Assembly: GCA_004552305.1 (NCBI GenBank)
Contig: SFOX01000021.1
Location: forward strand, 1 to 62,853
Length of the DNA stretch: 62,853 nucleotides
Source: Subdoligranulum variabile
GTDB taxonomy: Bacteria; Bacillota; Clostridia; Oscillospirales; Ruminococcaceae
Direction: 5' to 3'
Part shown: positions 9,200 to 17,917 of the stretch, in pieces
How positions within the stretch are numbered: the stretch's first letter is position 1
Layout of the letters: every line of letters starts with the position of its first letter
Made by a program: the position numbers and the translations under genes
The notes under the pieces: model-generated
Seen by the model: only the letters and a program-made list of their open reading frames with translations
What the model was told of the DNA's origin: nothing
Databases searched by the model: none

Positions 9200-9200
9200 C

Positions 9201-11327
9201 TCAACCGATATTCATATCCACAGCCTTGGGTACGCCGTTCACCTTGCCGGTGCTGGTGTACTGCCAGATGTTGTAGTGGTAGTTAAAGCTCAGCGTGTCG
9301 CGGTACTGGGCGATCCAGATGCGGTACTTGCTGATGTTGGCAAAGTTCAGCGCATTGTAGAACCAGCTTGCGTAGGAGTAAACGCCCGCTGTATACCCGG
9401 CACCGCGAATGGTTTCACAGAACGCCACGGCGTTGGCGGTGCGCTGGGCGGCGCTGATGCCATCGGCGCGCCCGGTGTCCCCGGCGACCTTTTCGGTGTC
9501 GTAGTAGACGCCCACCGGCAAGCCGTACCCGGCGCAAAGGCTCAGCACCATGCTGGCTTCCTCGACAGCCTCTGCCTCGTCAACGGCCTGGCTGTAGAAG
9601 TAGACGCCGACCTTCAGCCCCGCCGACGTTGCACCTTGGATGTTGGCGCGGAACTGCGAGTCCTCGACCAAAGCGCCGCTGCCGTAGCCGCGGTAGCCCA
9701 CACGGATGATGGCAAAGGTGATGCCGTCCGCCTTGACGGCGTTCCAGTCGATAACGCCCTGATACTTGGAAACATCAATACCGCGGGCGGTGCGGTTCAA
9801 GGCACCGTCAGCGCCAAAGGTGTACACATCGCCCCGAATCACCTGGTTGCCGGTGACCGGCTGATGGGTTGCCGGGTCATAATAATACGTCACACCGTCA
9901 ATATCATTCCAGCCCGTGTATTCGTAAAGGATGGTTTCGGTGCTTTCCACCGCAAAACCGTAGCCCGCCAGCTCGGCTGCCGGGATCTCTGCGGGAAAGC
10001 CGGCAGTGGGGTCGGTGGGGGTGGGTGTCGGGGTCGGCGCAGAGGACGACTCCGAACCCGAAGAAGATTCCGAGCCGGAGGAGGACTCCGAGCCGGAAGA
10101 AGATTCCGAGCCGGAGGAAGATTCCGAACCGGAGGACGATTCCGAACCCGAAGAAGATTCCGAACCGGAGGACGATTCCGAACCCGAAGAAGATTCCGAA
10201 CCCGACTCCCCTGTCGATTCCGAGCTTGCCGTGGATTCCGAACTGGGCGCAGAATCCGTCACCGAGGAAATTTCATCCCCCGGGGCTTCCGTTGCGGGGT
10301 CTGCGGCGGCTGCCGGCGGCTCAGCATCGGTGCGGTGCGCCAGCGCCATACGGTTGATGCCCGGCATGCGCCATGCAGTTTCTGCCAGCGGGGCGGCATA
10401 GTTGGCATCCCGCGCCGCACCGTTCAGCGTTTTGCCGTCGGCGGCGTAGGTGGGCAGATACGGCGACTCGGTGCCGTCCTTCAGCAGCAGGTGTCCCGTG
10501 CCGCTGAGCTTGGCGGTGTAAACCGTCACGCGCTCTTTTTCGGTTTTGGCACTGTCGGCATAGGCAACCGTGTCCTTGACCTCGTTCTGTATGGGGGCGC
10601 TGCCCTGATTTTTGCTGGCAGAGTCCTCGGCTTTTTCGTTGACCTGCGTTGCCTGCACGATTTTTTCCTTGACGGCTTTGGTGTCCGCCTTGTAGACGAC
10701 CTTTTCCTTGACCGTGACGGTCTGGGCGTCCGGCACGATGTAGCCCGTCATAGGCTGCACGGCCACAATGTAATCGCCGGGGGCGGCGTCCTCAACCAGC
10801 ACGGTGCCGGTGGTCGTGTCCACGCTGTACAGGGCGGCTTCGCCCTTGGCGTCGGTCACGCTGATGGTCGCCTCCACATCCAGCAAAGGCTGGCGTTCGG
10901 CATCGGTGGGGGTCGCTGTCGGGGTGGGCGTAGGGGTCGCCGTTGGCGTTGCCGTGGCGGTCGGCTTGCTTGCCGCCGCACCGGCTGCGGGGGTCGGCTC
11001 CGGTTCCGGCTGCTGCACGGGCAGCACAAACAGCTGCACACCGATATCCTGCTGCACCACCGTGACCTCTGCTTCCAGCGGCTTGTCCGGCTCCGGCGTG
11101 GGGGTCGGGGTGGGGGTCGCCGTTGGGGTTGGCGTGGGCGTGGGGGTCGGGGTGGCAGCGGCAGCCGGCGCCGGCTTGTTTTGGGGTACATAGCCCGCCG
11201 CAAACACACCGGCACCTACGCCGACGGTCATAACCACCGCCATACCGCCCGCCGCCAGCTTATAAATCGGCAGCCGCGCCAGCGCACTGCCGGAAAAATA
11301 TTTCATAGGATTTCTTTTGTTGAACAT
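9201..11327 (-). CDS. Membrane-anchored GH25 lysozyme-like protein with Ser/Glu repeat linker
   Basis: 708 residues, predicted extracytoplasmic. Order: short cytoplasmic start, one hydrophobic segment (about residues 20-45), Pro/Thr-rich linkers, a region resembling a SpaA/prealbumin-type fold with DYIVAVQPMTGYIV, a stretch of nine SGSESS repeats, a small WxD-type segment with TYYYDPATHQPV, and a C-terminal GH25 domain from about residue 512 with RGIDVSKYQG, YYDTE and a final VDMNIG. GH25 enzymes cut the MurNAc-GlcNAc bond; the acidic residues of DVS and DTE are present. I start at the ATG behind GAGG; a GTG four codons earlier is possible. The gene stands alone on its strand. Confidence 0.88.
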   Translation of the reverse strand: MFNKRNPMKYFSGSALARLPIYKLAAGGMAVVMTVGVGAGVFAAGYVPQNKPAPAAAATPTPTPTPTPTATPTPTPTPEPDKPLEAEVTVVQQDIGVQLFVLPVQQPEPEPTPAAGAAASKPTATATPTATPTPTPTATPTDAERQPLLDVEATISVTDAKGEAALYSVDTTTGTVLVEDAAPGDYIVAVQPMTGYIVPDAQTVTVKEKVVYKADTKAVKEKIVQATQVNEKAEDSASKNQGSAPIQNEVKDTVAYADSAKTEKERVTVYTAKLSGTGHLLLKDGTESPYLPTYAADGKTLNGAARDANYAAPLAETAWRMPGINRMALAHRTDAEPPAAAADPATEAPGDEISSVTDSAPSSESTASSESTGESGSESSSGSESSSGSESSSGSESSSGSESSSGSESSSGSESSSGSESSSGSESSSAPTPTPTPTDPTAGFPAEIPAAELAGYGFAVESTETILYEYTGWNDIDGVTYYYDPATHQPVTGNQVIRGDVYTFGADGALNRTARGIDVSKYQGVIDWNAVKADGITFAIIRVGYRGYGSGALVEDSQFRANIQGATSAGLKVGVYFYSQAVDEAEAVEEASMVLSLCAGYGLPVGVYYDTEKVAGDTGRADGISAAQRTANAVAFCETIRGAGYTAGVYSYASWFYNALNFANISKYRIWIAQYRDTLSFNYHYNIWQYTSTGKVNGVPKAVDMNIG
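10044..10205 (-). repeat. Nine tandem 18-bp units coding for SGSESS
   Basis: In-frame tandem repeat inside the GH25 gene, nine near-identical 18-base units whose differences are mostly synonymous (tcc/tcg and gag/gaa type changes). It encodes a flexible, acidic Ser/Glu linker. Unit number is likely to vary by slippage (inference). Confidence 0.9.
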
Positions 11328-11464
11328 TCCTGTCCTCACGGTTCCTTTTTTTCAATTTCCGCTTATAATAGTACAGTATGTATAATAGCACATCCGCGCA
11401 CGGTTTCGCAATAGAAAAGTTGTAAATTTTGCCGATTCAGCGGGTTTTCTTTATCGCCTTGTGG

Positions 11465-12571
11465 TCACTGCCCAGCCGATATACTACCGCTTGTATAGGG
11501 CAGAAATTCCTCCACCAGCAAGTCCACGCACGCGCCGTAGCTGCGCATACCCAGCGTCTGCCCGTAGCCCTGCAAAAATGCGGTGTAGACCTTTTCGCCG
11601 GTGGTGCGCACCGGTCCCTCCCACTGCTTCCAGTAGGCGTTATTGTCCGCAAGGTCCGCCTTGGCACCCGCGGGCAGCGCGGCATACCCGGCGGATGCAG
11701 CATCGGGCGCAACGCTGTACAGCGCGTTGGAAAGATGCAGGTACCCGAACAGCCAGCCGGAATACGCATACGCGGCGTCCCCGCTGCCCGTTGCCGCCAG
11801 AATGCCCACAAAGTTTGCCTCCTGCTCGGCCGCCACGCCGCGCTGGTGCGCCAGCTCGTGTGCGATGGTCACCGGCAAAAAGACGGCGGGGCAGTCCATA
11901 TTCAGGGTACTCTCCCCCACCAGCGGGCAAAGGTAGCCGGTAAAGCCCCACGCGCTCATCAGCTTGGAGTAAAAGGCGGGCTTAGGGCGGCGCTCTGCTC
12001 CCTGCAAAAACGCCCAGCGCTGCACAAGCGGGTCGTACAAGCCGCGGCACCCCTGCATACTGTCCGCTTTGGGTACGGCGTAGACCCCGGCTTCATCGCG
12101 GGGTACTGCGTCGGCAGTTTGCGCCACGCGGTCCGCAAAATACTGCGTCACGGCAGCCAACTGCTCCACGCTGACGGGCGGGGCGTTCATCCCCGCCTTT
12201 TGCGCAAAGGACGTACCGTAATATTGGCTACCCCACAGGGCGCACACCCCTGCATAGCCCCAGACCAGCAGCACCGCCAGATGCAGCACCCAGCCCGCCA
12301 CGGCGGATTTTCCGCGGCGCAGGGCGCGCACCAGCAAAACGAGCGCCGCCAGAATCAGCGCGGTTGCGCCCAATTCGCAGGCGCTGAACGGCAGCGGATC
12401 CACCAAAAAGGACACCGCGCGCTTGACCGGCATAGATACCGCCTGCAGCCACGCATCCATCAGCGCCCGGTTGCCCCGCAGGGCATAAAACGCCCCCAGC
12501 GCTGCCAACCCCGCCGCCAGTGCCACCCACGCTGCTCTGTGCTGTTTTGCCCACCGTAAAAGTTTTTGCAT
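11465..12571 (-). CDS. DUF3810-type membrane protein with zinc-protease motif
   Basis: 368 residues. Three hydrophobic segments fill the first 115 residues, followed by a soluble region. A HELAHQRG motif near residue 236 and an acidic AEQEAN about ten residues later form a gluzincin-like HExxH...E arrangement. This matches the DUF3810 family, whose members are predicted membrane metalloproteases; substrates are unknown. Start ATG at 12569-12571 follows a G-rich CGGGGGCG. It is convergent with nothing and divergent from the TPP riboswitch. The family assignment is by pattern recall. Confidence 0.8.
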   Translation of the reverse strand: MQKLLRWAKQHRAAWVALAAGLAALGAFYALRGNRALMDAWLQAVSMPVKRAVSFLVDPLPFSACELGATALILAALVLLVRALRRGKSAVAGWVLHLAVLLVWGYAGVCALWGSQYYGTSFAQKAGMNAPPVSVEQLAAVTQYFADRVAQTADAVPRDEAGVYAVPKADSMQGCRGLYDPLVQRWAFLQGAERRPKPAFYSKLMSAWGFTGYLCPLVGESTLNMDCPAVFLPVTIAHELAHQRGVAAEQEANFVGILAATGSGDAAYAYSGWLFGYLHLSNALYSVAPDAASAGYAALPAGAKADLADNNAYWKQWEGPVRTTGEKVYTAFLQGYGQTLGMRSYGACVDLLVEEFLPYTSGSISAGQ

Positions 12572-12621
12572 AACGCGCCCCCGTTTTTGTACTGCCTTTA
12601 TTATAAAGGAAGCGCAACCGC

Positions 12622-12649
12622 TTGACAAGCTGTCAAAAGGGTGTATACT
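12622..12649 (+). promoter_or_regulatory. Promoter of the thiT transcript
   Basis: Consensus TTGACA (12622-12627), 16 bases, then TATACT (12644-12649), ending about 18 bases before the riboswitch. Confidence 0.75.
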
Positions 12650-12667
12650 TGTTTATGGACATAAAAA

Positions 12668-12765
12668 CAGGGGCGCTGAGGGGCATCCTCGGCTGAGATC
12701 GAAGCAAACTGCAGCTTCGTGTCGCCTTGAACCTGATCCGGGTAATGCCGGCGTAGGAAGTTTGG
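12668..12765 (+). promoter_or_regulatory. TPP riboswitch (THI element)
   Basis: Shows the conserved blocks of the thiamine pyrophosphate aptamer: GGGGC start, GGCTGAGAT, then CTTGAACCTGATC and GGTAATGCCGGCGTAGGAAG. A short variable hairpin (12701-12718, GAAGC/GCTTC) matches the optional P3a arm. A terminator follows, so ligand binding should switch off thiT by premature termination. Confidence 0.96.
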
Positions 12766-12784
12766 CAATATTGTCATACCTGTA

Positions 12785-12815
12785 CGCGCCTGCATCTTTT
12801 TGCAGGCGCGTTTTT
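12785..12815 (+). terminator. Terminator arm of the TPP riboswitch
   Basis: Perfect 10-bp stem (12785-12794 with 12801-12810), 6-base loop, then TTTTT. It lies between the aptamer and the thiT start, as in attenuating riboswitches. Confidence 0.9.
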
Positions 12816-12863
12816 CTTGGCAAACACTTGTTTTTATGTACTATTGTAAAAGGATGTGTCCGT

Positions 12864-13430
12864 ATGTCCAAAACCTATTCCAAGACCCGCACTCTGGTCG
12901 AGTGCGCCCTGATGATCGCCTTGGGCACCGTTCTGGCGAACATCAAAATCTACGAGCTGCCCAACGGCGGTTCCATCACCCTGTTCAGTATGCTGCCGTT
13001 CGTGCTGATCTCCTTCCGCCACGGCGTGAAGTGGGGTCTGTTCACCGGCTTTGTAAACAGCCTGCTGCAGATGCTGCTGGGCTTTTACGCACCCCCGACC
13101 CCGGGTCTGCTGCCCTTGGTGGGTATGATTTTGCTGGACTATGTGCTGGCGTTCAGCCTGCTGGGTCTGGCCGGCGGCATTGCCAAGCCCTTTAAGAACA
13201 AGCTGGCGGGCGTTGCCGTGGGTACCGCGGCCGTGTGCGGCATTCGTTTTCTGTGCAGCTTCCTCTCCGGCGTGCTGATTTGGGGCAACCTGAGCGACGG
13301 TCTTGCCGCTTGGACCTTCAGCCTGACCTACAACGGCAGCTATATGCTGCCCGAAACCATTATGACCACGGTCGCCGCCGTGCTGATCTACAAGGCTGCC
13401 CCGCAGCTGTTCAGTGCGCAGAACCCGTAA
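12864..13430 (+). CDS. thiT: ThiT, thiamine-binding S component of an ECF transporter
   Basis: 188 residues, almost entirely hydrophobic with about six membrane segments, as expected of ThiT. The N-terminal MIALGTVLANIKIYELPNGGS and FRHGVKWG correspond to the conserved ThiT blocks that line the thiamine site. It captures thiamine and docks on the shared EcfA/EcfT module, which is not in this window. The riboswitch upstream supports the role strongly. The ATG follows AAAGGATG. A perfect palindromic terminator follows. Confidence 0.93.
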   Translation: MSKTYSKTRTLVECALMIALGTVLANIKIYELPNGGSITLFSMLPFVLISFRHGVKWGLFTGFVNSLLQMLLGFYAPPTPGLLPLVGMILLDYVLAFSLLGLAGGIAKPFKNKLAGVAVGTAAVCGIRFLCSFLSGVLIWGNLSDGLAAWTFSLTYNGSYMLPETIMTTVAAVLIYKAAPQLFSAQNP

Positions 13431-13460
13431 TTTTTCAAAAACTTCTTCCGTTTTCATAAA

Positions 13461-13492
13461 AAACAGGCATCGGAAATTTCCGATGCCTGTTT
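13461..13492. terminator. Bidirectional terminator between thiT and ireB
   Basis: Perfect 16-bp palindrome, AAACAGGCATCGGAAA with its complement, flanked by A-rich and T-rich sequence. It can end thiT (plus) and ireB (minus). Confidence 0.88.
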
Positions 13493-13504
13493 TCTTTTGC
13501 TGTA

Positions 13505-13756
13505 TCAGCCCTTTACATAGTCACGCACCAGTGCCTGCAACAGGTCGTCGCGGTCAATGCGGCGGATGATGGCGCGGGCGTTTTTGTAGGTGGTGATGTA
13601 GGTGGGATCCTCGCTGAGGATATAGCCAACCAGCTGGTTAATGGGGTTGTAGCCCTTCTCCTCCAGCGCGCGGTACACCTGCAAAACCGCCTGTTTAATT
13701 TCCATATCGCGCTCGTCACGGATGGAAAACACGGCAGTAGGTTCAGAGATAGGCAT
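13505..13756 (-). CDS. IreB-family regulatory phosphoprotein (UPF0297)
   Basis: 83 residues, the family's standard size. Conserved features seen: TAVFSIRDERDMEIKQ near the start, RALEEKGYNPINQLVGYILSEDP in the middle, and an acidic/basic C-terminal helix. In Enterococcus, IreB is a substrate of the PASTA kinase IreK and affects cephalosporin resistance and wall homeostasis. The usual UPF0297 partners (ruvX/DUF1292) are not next to it. The start follows GGGGGA, and a strong promoter lies upstream. Confidence 0.93.
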   Translation of the reverse strand: MPISEPTAVFSIRDERDMEIKQAVLQVYRALEEKGYNPINQLVGYILSEDPTYITTYKNARAIIRRIDRDDLLQALVRDYVKG

Positions 13757-13792
13757 AAAAAATCCCCCTTTGGCAAATCATATGATACCACT

Positions 13793-13821
13793 ATTATACC
13801 GAATTTTGTGGTCGGTTTCAA
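13793..13821 (-). promoter_or_regulatory. Promoter of ireB
   Basis: On the minus strand TTGAAA (13816-13821), 17 bases, TATAAT (13793-13798), about 37 bases before the start. Confidence 0.8.
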
Positions 13822-13857
13822 TGGTTTTGCCAAGAAATTTGTACAGTTCCTGCACTT

Positions 13858-14985
13858 TTACTTCAAAATTTCACCGCGGCGGATCACCTTGCGAATGTTC
13901 AGGTTTTCGTCTGCCAGCACCACATTGCCCCAGCGCCCGGCTTCCAGGCTGCCGTAGTCGGCATCCACGCCGATGCTGCGGGCGGGGTTCAGGGTGGCGG
14001 CGCGGACGGCGCTTTCCAGCGGCACGCCCATATCCAGCACAGCGCGGCGCATACAGTCATACAGGCTGGTTGCACTGCCGGCAATGGTGCCGGGCTGCTC
14101 GGTCAGGGTGGCGCGGGGTCCCTTGACGGTGACCGCCTGACCGCCCAAGCTGTACTGCCCGTCGGGCAGACCGCACGCCATCATACTGTCGGCAATCAGA
14201 ATTACATGGTCATCGCCGAAGGTGTTAAAGGTAAAGCGCACCATGGCGGGGTGGATATGCACATTGTCGGTGATCAGCTCGACCTCGGCACCCTCCTCCA
14301 GTGCGGCAATGATGGGACCGGGGTCACGGTGCGTGATGCCGGGCATGGCGTTGTACAGGTGGGTCATATGGCTGGCACCGGCGGCAAAGGCTGCCTTGGC
14401 GGTGTCGTAGTCGGTGCAGGTATGGGCAAGGGAAATGCGCACTTCATCGCGGCATTCCTTGATAAAGTCCAGGTTGCCCGGCTCCTCGGGTGCCACGTCC
14501 ACCAGCTTGATCAGCCCGCCGCTGCGCGCCTGCAGGCGGCGGAACATTGCGGCGTCGGTGCCCATAACATACTTGGGGTTCTGCGCGCCCACTTTTTTGG
14601 GGCTGATGTAGGGACCTTCCATATGGATGCCGACCAAATCGGCACCCTTGCTGTTTTTGTGGGCAGCTGCCACATCCATAATCCCGTTGAGGATCTCCTC
14701 GCTGAAGGTCATGGTAGCAGGGCAGATGGCCAGCACGCCCTTGCTTGCCTCAAAATCGGCAATGGCTTGCAGACCGGCTTCGTCCGCGTCGCAGAAGTCG
14801 TGACCGACCGCGCCGTGGAAGTGGATATCCACCAGACCCGGCAGGGCGTAGGCGCCCTCGGCATCGACGATTTCCTCATTTTCCAGCGCAGGGGCGCCAA
14901 AGACGATGCGCCCGTCACGGATAATTACATCTTTTTCCACAAAGCGGCAGCCATCGCTGAACACCTTGGCATTTTTGATAATCAT
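13858..14985 (-). CDS. nagA: N-acetylglucosamine-6-phosphate deacetylase
   Basis: 375 residues, normal for NagA, which removes acetate from GlcNAc-6-P in the cytosol. Seen: metal ligands in DIHFHG (His55, His57), HMEGPYISP with the metal glutamate, SLAHTCTDY and THLYNAMPG histidines, and the LIADSM aspartate. The ATG behind AGGAGG was chosen; a TTG three codons earlier is too close to the ribosome site. It lies 20 bases behind nagB and shares its promoter. With the PTS GlcNAc permease it makes a complete route from GlcNAc to fructose-6-P. Confidence 0.97.
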   Translation of the reverse strand: MIIKNAKVFSDGCRFVEKDVIIRDGRIVFGAPALENEEIVDAEGAYALPGLVDIHFHGAVGHDFCDADEAGLQAIADFEASKGVLAICPATMTFSEEILNGIMDVAAAHKNSKGADLVGIHMEGPYISPKKVGAQNPKYVMGTDAAMFRRLQARSGGLIKLVDVAPEEPGNLDFIKECRDEVRISLAHTCTDYDTAKAAFAAGASHMTHLYNAMPGITHRDPGPIIAALEEGAEVELITDNVHIHPAMVRFTFNTFGDDHVILIADSMMACGLPDGQYSLGGQAVTVKGPRATLTEQPGTIAGSATSLYDCMRRAVLDMGVPLESAVRAATLNPARSIGVDADYGSLEAGRWGNVVLADENLNIRKVIRRGEILK

Positions 14986-15005
14986 AGCAGTCAAACCTCC
15001 TGTCT

Positions 15006-15734
15006 TTAGATCAGGCTGAGGGCTTCCTCATCGCCGACCAGAATGAAGTCCGGGTGCATCTGCAGGATGCTGGCGGGGATTTCGGGGGTAACGGGACCAA
15101 AGAACGCCTTCTTGATGATCTCTGCCTTGCCGACACCGTTGGCAACCATCAGCACCTTGCGCGCCTGCATAATGGTCTTAATGCCCATGGTGTAAGCCTG
15201 TTTGGGAACCAGCTCCTCGTTGCCGTCAAAGAAGCGCTTGTTGGCCTCGATGGTTTCGGGCTTCAGATCCACGCAGTGGGTGCCAAGCTCAAAGACATCG
15301 CAGGGTTCGTTGAAGCCGATGTGACCATCGTGACCGATGCCCAGCAGCTGCAGATCGATGCCGCCGACGCTCTTGATGACCGCGTCATAGCGGGCGCACT
15401 CTGCCTTGGCGTCCATATTGGTGCCGTCCGGCAGGTTGATGGCTTCGGGGCGGACATTGACCAGATCAAACAGGTTGCGGTGCATAAAGCTCCAGTAGCT
15501 TTCGGGATGCTCCTTGGGCAGACCGCGGTACTCGTCCAGGTTGACAGTGGTCACTTCCGAGAAGTCCACATCGCCCTTGTTGTACCAATCGACCAGCTGC
15601 TTGTAGGTACCCACAGGGGTGCCGCCGGTTGCCAGACCCAGCACGCAGTCAGGCTTTAAAATGACCTGTGCGGAGATGATGTTGGCCGCCTTGCGGGACA
15701 TATCGTAGTAGTCTTTTGCGCGAATGATCTTCAT
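15006..15734 (-). CDS. nagB: Glucosamine-6-phosphate deaminase
   Basis: 242 residues, the size of the monomeric Firmicutes NagB. It converts glucosamine-6-P to fructose-6-P and ammonia. Seen: LGLATGGTPVGTY (phosphate loop), TVNLDEYRGL with the catalytic aspartate, GIGHDGHIGFNEP with the active-site histidine. It is the first gene of nagB-nagA. The start ATG follows CCGGAGG. A TATAAT-like -10 and a short inverted repeat lie upstream. Confidence 0.97.
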   Translation of the reverse strand: MKIIRAKDYYDMSRKAANIISAQVILKPDCVLGLATGGTPVGTYKQLVDWYNKGDVDFSEVTTVNLDEYRGLPKEHPESYWSFMHRNLFDLVNVRPEAINLPDGTNMDAKAECARYDAVIKSVGGIDLQLLGIGHDGHIGFNEPCDVFELGTHCVDLKPETIEANKRFFDGNEELVPKQAYTMGIKTIMQARKVLMVANGVGKAEIIKKAFFGPVTPEIPASILQMHPDFILVGDEEALSLI

Positions 15735-15753
15735 AGTTCAATACCTCCGGTTA

Positions 15754-15787
15754 ATTTGGGTGTACCAAATGGGTTACCTCTATTATA
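15754..15787 (-). promoter_or_regulatory. Promoter -10 and candidate operator of nagBA
   Basis: A TATAAT on the minus strand (15782-15787) has only a weak -35. Just downstream, ATTTGG (15754-15759) and CCAAAT (15765-15770) form an inverted repeat around 5 bases, placed where a repressor would block elongation. A GntR-type NagR is the usual regulator of such genes, but none is in the window. Confidence 0.45.
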
Positions 15788-15852
15788 CCACACTGCCCAA
15801 AAAATAACAGGGCATAAAAGGGGGTTTTGTACGAAATTGGCGTTTTTCATAT

Positions 15853-15888
15853 AAAAAAGCCGTGGGCGGGCTTAACGCCCGCCCACGG
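15853..15888 (-). terminator. Terminator of nagE
   Basis: Perfect 13-bp stem (GCCGTGGGCGGGC at 15859-15871 with 15876-15888) followed on the minus strand by TTTTTT. Confidence 0.88.
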
Positions 15889-15937
15889 CGGTGTGTAAAG
15901 GGAACCAGACCTTTACGCGGATGCCGTAACCTTGTTA

Positions 15938-17413
15938 TTACAGCATCTTCTTCAGCTCGTCATAAACGAACTGAACCTTGGGTCCGATAACGACCTGGCA
16001 AGCGGTCTTGCTGGGGCGGATCACACCGGCAGCACCGGCAGCCTTAACGGCCTTCTCGTTGACAGCCGTGCTGTCCTTGACCTCGAAGCGCAGACGGGTA
16101 GCGCAGTAGTCAACGTTGGCAACGTTGCCCTTGCCGCCGACAGCAGCCAGAACGCCGGAAGCGATGGCGGTGAAGTCGTTGTTGGCGAGGGTGATGTTCG
16201 CCTCGGCAGCCTCAGCGTCCTCATCCTCACGACCGGGGGTCTTCAGGTCGAACTTGGTGATGGCGAACTTGAAGACGAGGTAGAACACGACGAAGGCGGC
16301 GATGCCCAGAGGAATGATCATCCAGGTGTTAGCATGTGCGGGCAGGCTGGCGGAGAAGATCAGGTCGGTAGCACCGGCGGAGAAGCAGAAGCCTGCACGG
16401 AAGCCGACGTAGTAGGTGATGATGGTGAAGATGCCGTACAGAGCAGCATAAACAACATACAGGGGGAAGCAGAGGAACATGAAGCCGAACTCGAAGGGCT
16501 CGGTAACGCCGCAGACGAAGGCGCAGATAGCAGCGGAAACAACCAGACCGATGGCGGCCTTCTTGTTCTTAGCGGTCTGGACCATAGCCAGAGCAGCACC
16601 GGCAATGCCGAACATCATGCAGGGGAAGAAGCCGGACATATACATACCGAGGCTCCAGGTGACACCGTTCTGGCCGGTGACGTCGCCAGCCCAGTAGTGG
16701 CTCAGGTCGCCCAGACCGATGGTGTCGAACCAGAACACGTTGTTCAGGGCGTGATGCAGACCGGTGGGGATCAGCAGACGGTTCAGGAAAGCGTAGATGC
16801 CGGCGCCGATGCCGCCCATACTGGCGATGCCATTGCCCAGAGCAACCAGAACGCCGAAGATGATGGGCCAGACGAACAGCAGAACGACGGAAACCAGAAT
16901 AGAAACGATGGCGGTCACGATAGCAACGCTGCGCTTGCCGCTGAAGAATGCCAGCCAGTCAGGCAGCTGGGTGTTCTTAAACTTGTTGTAGCAGGCAGCG
17001 CCGATGATGGCGGCCAGGATGCCGATGAAGGAGTTGCCGGCGATCTTGCTGAAAGCAATGTAATCGACGGTGCCTTCTTCCAGAACACGGACAGCGCTGA
17101 CAACGCCGGGGTTGAGCAGCTGCTGCATCATCAGGAAGCTGACCAGACCGGCCAGACCGGCAGTGCCGTCGTGGTCGTCAGACAGACCCACAGCAGCGCC
17201 GATGGCAAACAGCCAAGCCATGTTGTCGATCAGGGCGCCACCGGCCTTGATCAGCAGGAAACCGAGAGTGTAAGCGAAACCGGAAGTTGCGCCTTCAGCA
17301 CCCATAACAGCGGGAGCAAAAGCGTAACCGATGCCCATCAGGATACCGCAGACAGGCAGCGCAGCAACGGGAAGCATAAGTGCTTTACCGAGCTTTTGCA
17401 GATACTTCATCAT
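15938..17413 (-). CDS. nagE: PTS N-acetylglucosamine-type EIIBC permease
   Basis: 491 residues: a membrane EIIC domain (about 1-385) with the LPVAALPVCG start and GVTEPFEFGFMF substrate-site motif, then a soluble EIIB domain (about 410-491) with VDYCATRLRF carrying the phospho-accepting cysteine. No EIIA domain is fused, so EIIA must come from elsewhere. Sequence and the nagBA neighbourhood favour GlcNAc; glucose is the main alternative in this family. The start lies behind GGAGG; two ATGs are adjacent, and I use the first. Phosphate would come from HPr/EI encoded at 33498-35520. Confidence 0.92.
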   Translation of the reverse strand: MMKYLQKLGKALMLPVAALPVCGILMGIGYAFAPAVMGAEGATSGFAYTLGFLLIKAGGALIDNMAWLFAIGAAVGLSDDHDGTAGLAGLVSFLMMQQLLNPGVVSAVRVLEEGTVDYIAFSKIAGNSFIGILAAIIGAACYNKFKNTQLPDWLAFFSGKRSVAIVTAIVSILVSVVLLFVWPIIFGVLVALGNGIASMGGIGAGIYAFLNRLLIPTGLHHALNNVFWFDTIGLGDLSHYWAGDVTGQNGVTWSLGMYMSGFFPCMMFGIAGAALAMVQTAKNKKAAIGLVVSAAICAFVCGVTEPFEFGFMFLCFPLYVVYAALYGIFTIITYYVGFRAGFCFSAGATDLIFSASLPAHANTWMIIPLGIAAFVVFYLVFKFAITKFDLKTPGREDEDAEAAEANITLANNDFTAIASGVLAAVGGKGNVANVDYCATRLRFEVKDSTAVNEKAVKAAGAAGVIRPSKTACQVVIGPKVQFVYDELKKML

Positions 17414-17759
17414 AAAAGCATTCCTCCAAATTCATTCTCCAACGGAGCGTGGGTCAGCCTGGTTCAAACCGCCGCACGCTTTGTTGTTTATATCTTAACA
17501 TATTCTTCATAAAAAAGAAAGCACCTTTTTTCGTTTCAGCGAAAAGCTGAAAAATTCGCCCGTTTATTGTGCAAAAGATAAAAAAGTGGTGAAAATCGCC
17601 CCGTTTTTCTGGTAGCAGGCGAAATTATATGAAAGTTATTTTCTTGGCAATGGAATATTGTTGCTTTTTTAACACAGCGGTTATTTGCACTTTCTTGCTA
17701 TGTATTATAACGATCTTGCGCGTTGGCTTGGATGGGGCTGTTGTATCGGGGATATTGAG
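17414..17759. other. Upstream region of nagE, no gene seen
   Basis: AT-rich 346 bases. The only clear structure is a palindrome TTTCAGC/GCTGAAA (17534-17540 and 17546-17552), which could be an operator or a weak antiterminator stem for nagE. No convincing promoter pair or RNA element was recognised. Confidence 0.5.
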
Positions 17760-17866
17760 AACTTTCGGCAGGTTTGTAGGGGACGCATAGTTGCATCCCC
17801 TGCGGTTTACCCGTTATACCGCATTGTCGGGACGGTTGCGGCGGGGTGGTGCCGCCGCTGCAAGCC
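17760..17866 (+). repeat. Intergenic palindromic repeat, copy A
   Basis: Contains the shared lead sequence CGGCAGGTTTGTAGGGGACG, the GGACGCA/TGCATCC hairpin, GCGGTTTACCCGTTATACCG and a second GC-rich palindrome. Nearly identical to the copy at 31494 and related to those at 35607, 50331 and 59625. Confidence 0.85.
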
Positions 17867-17880
17867 TTTTCGGCACAACA

Positions 17881-17917
17881 AAAAACCGCACCATGCCGTT
17901 TGGCATAGTGCGGTTTT
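17881..17917 (-). terminator. Terminator of tRNA-Lys
   Basis: Long stem (AAAACCGCAC and ATGCC arms with one mismatched pair) directly behind the CCA end of the tRNA on the minus strand, followed by T/A-rich sequence. Confidence 0.8.

Noticed and set aside
10044..10205. Possible CRISPR array
   Set aside because: The units are contiguous 18-base coding repeats with no spacers and lie inside an open frame. No cas genes are in the window.
9132..11414. Long plus-strand frame opposite the GH25 gene
   Set aside because: Composition is Arg/Gly-rich and repetitive as expected of an antisense reading; the minus-strand protein has clear domains.
14206..15009. Plus-strand frames opposite nagA and nagB
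   Set aside because: They mirror strongly supported genes and have no domain content.
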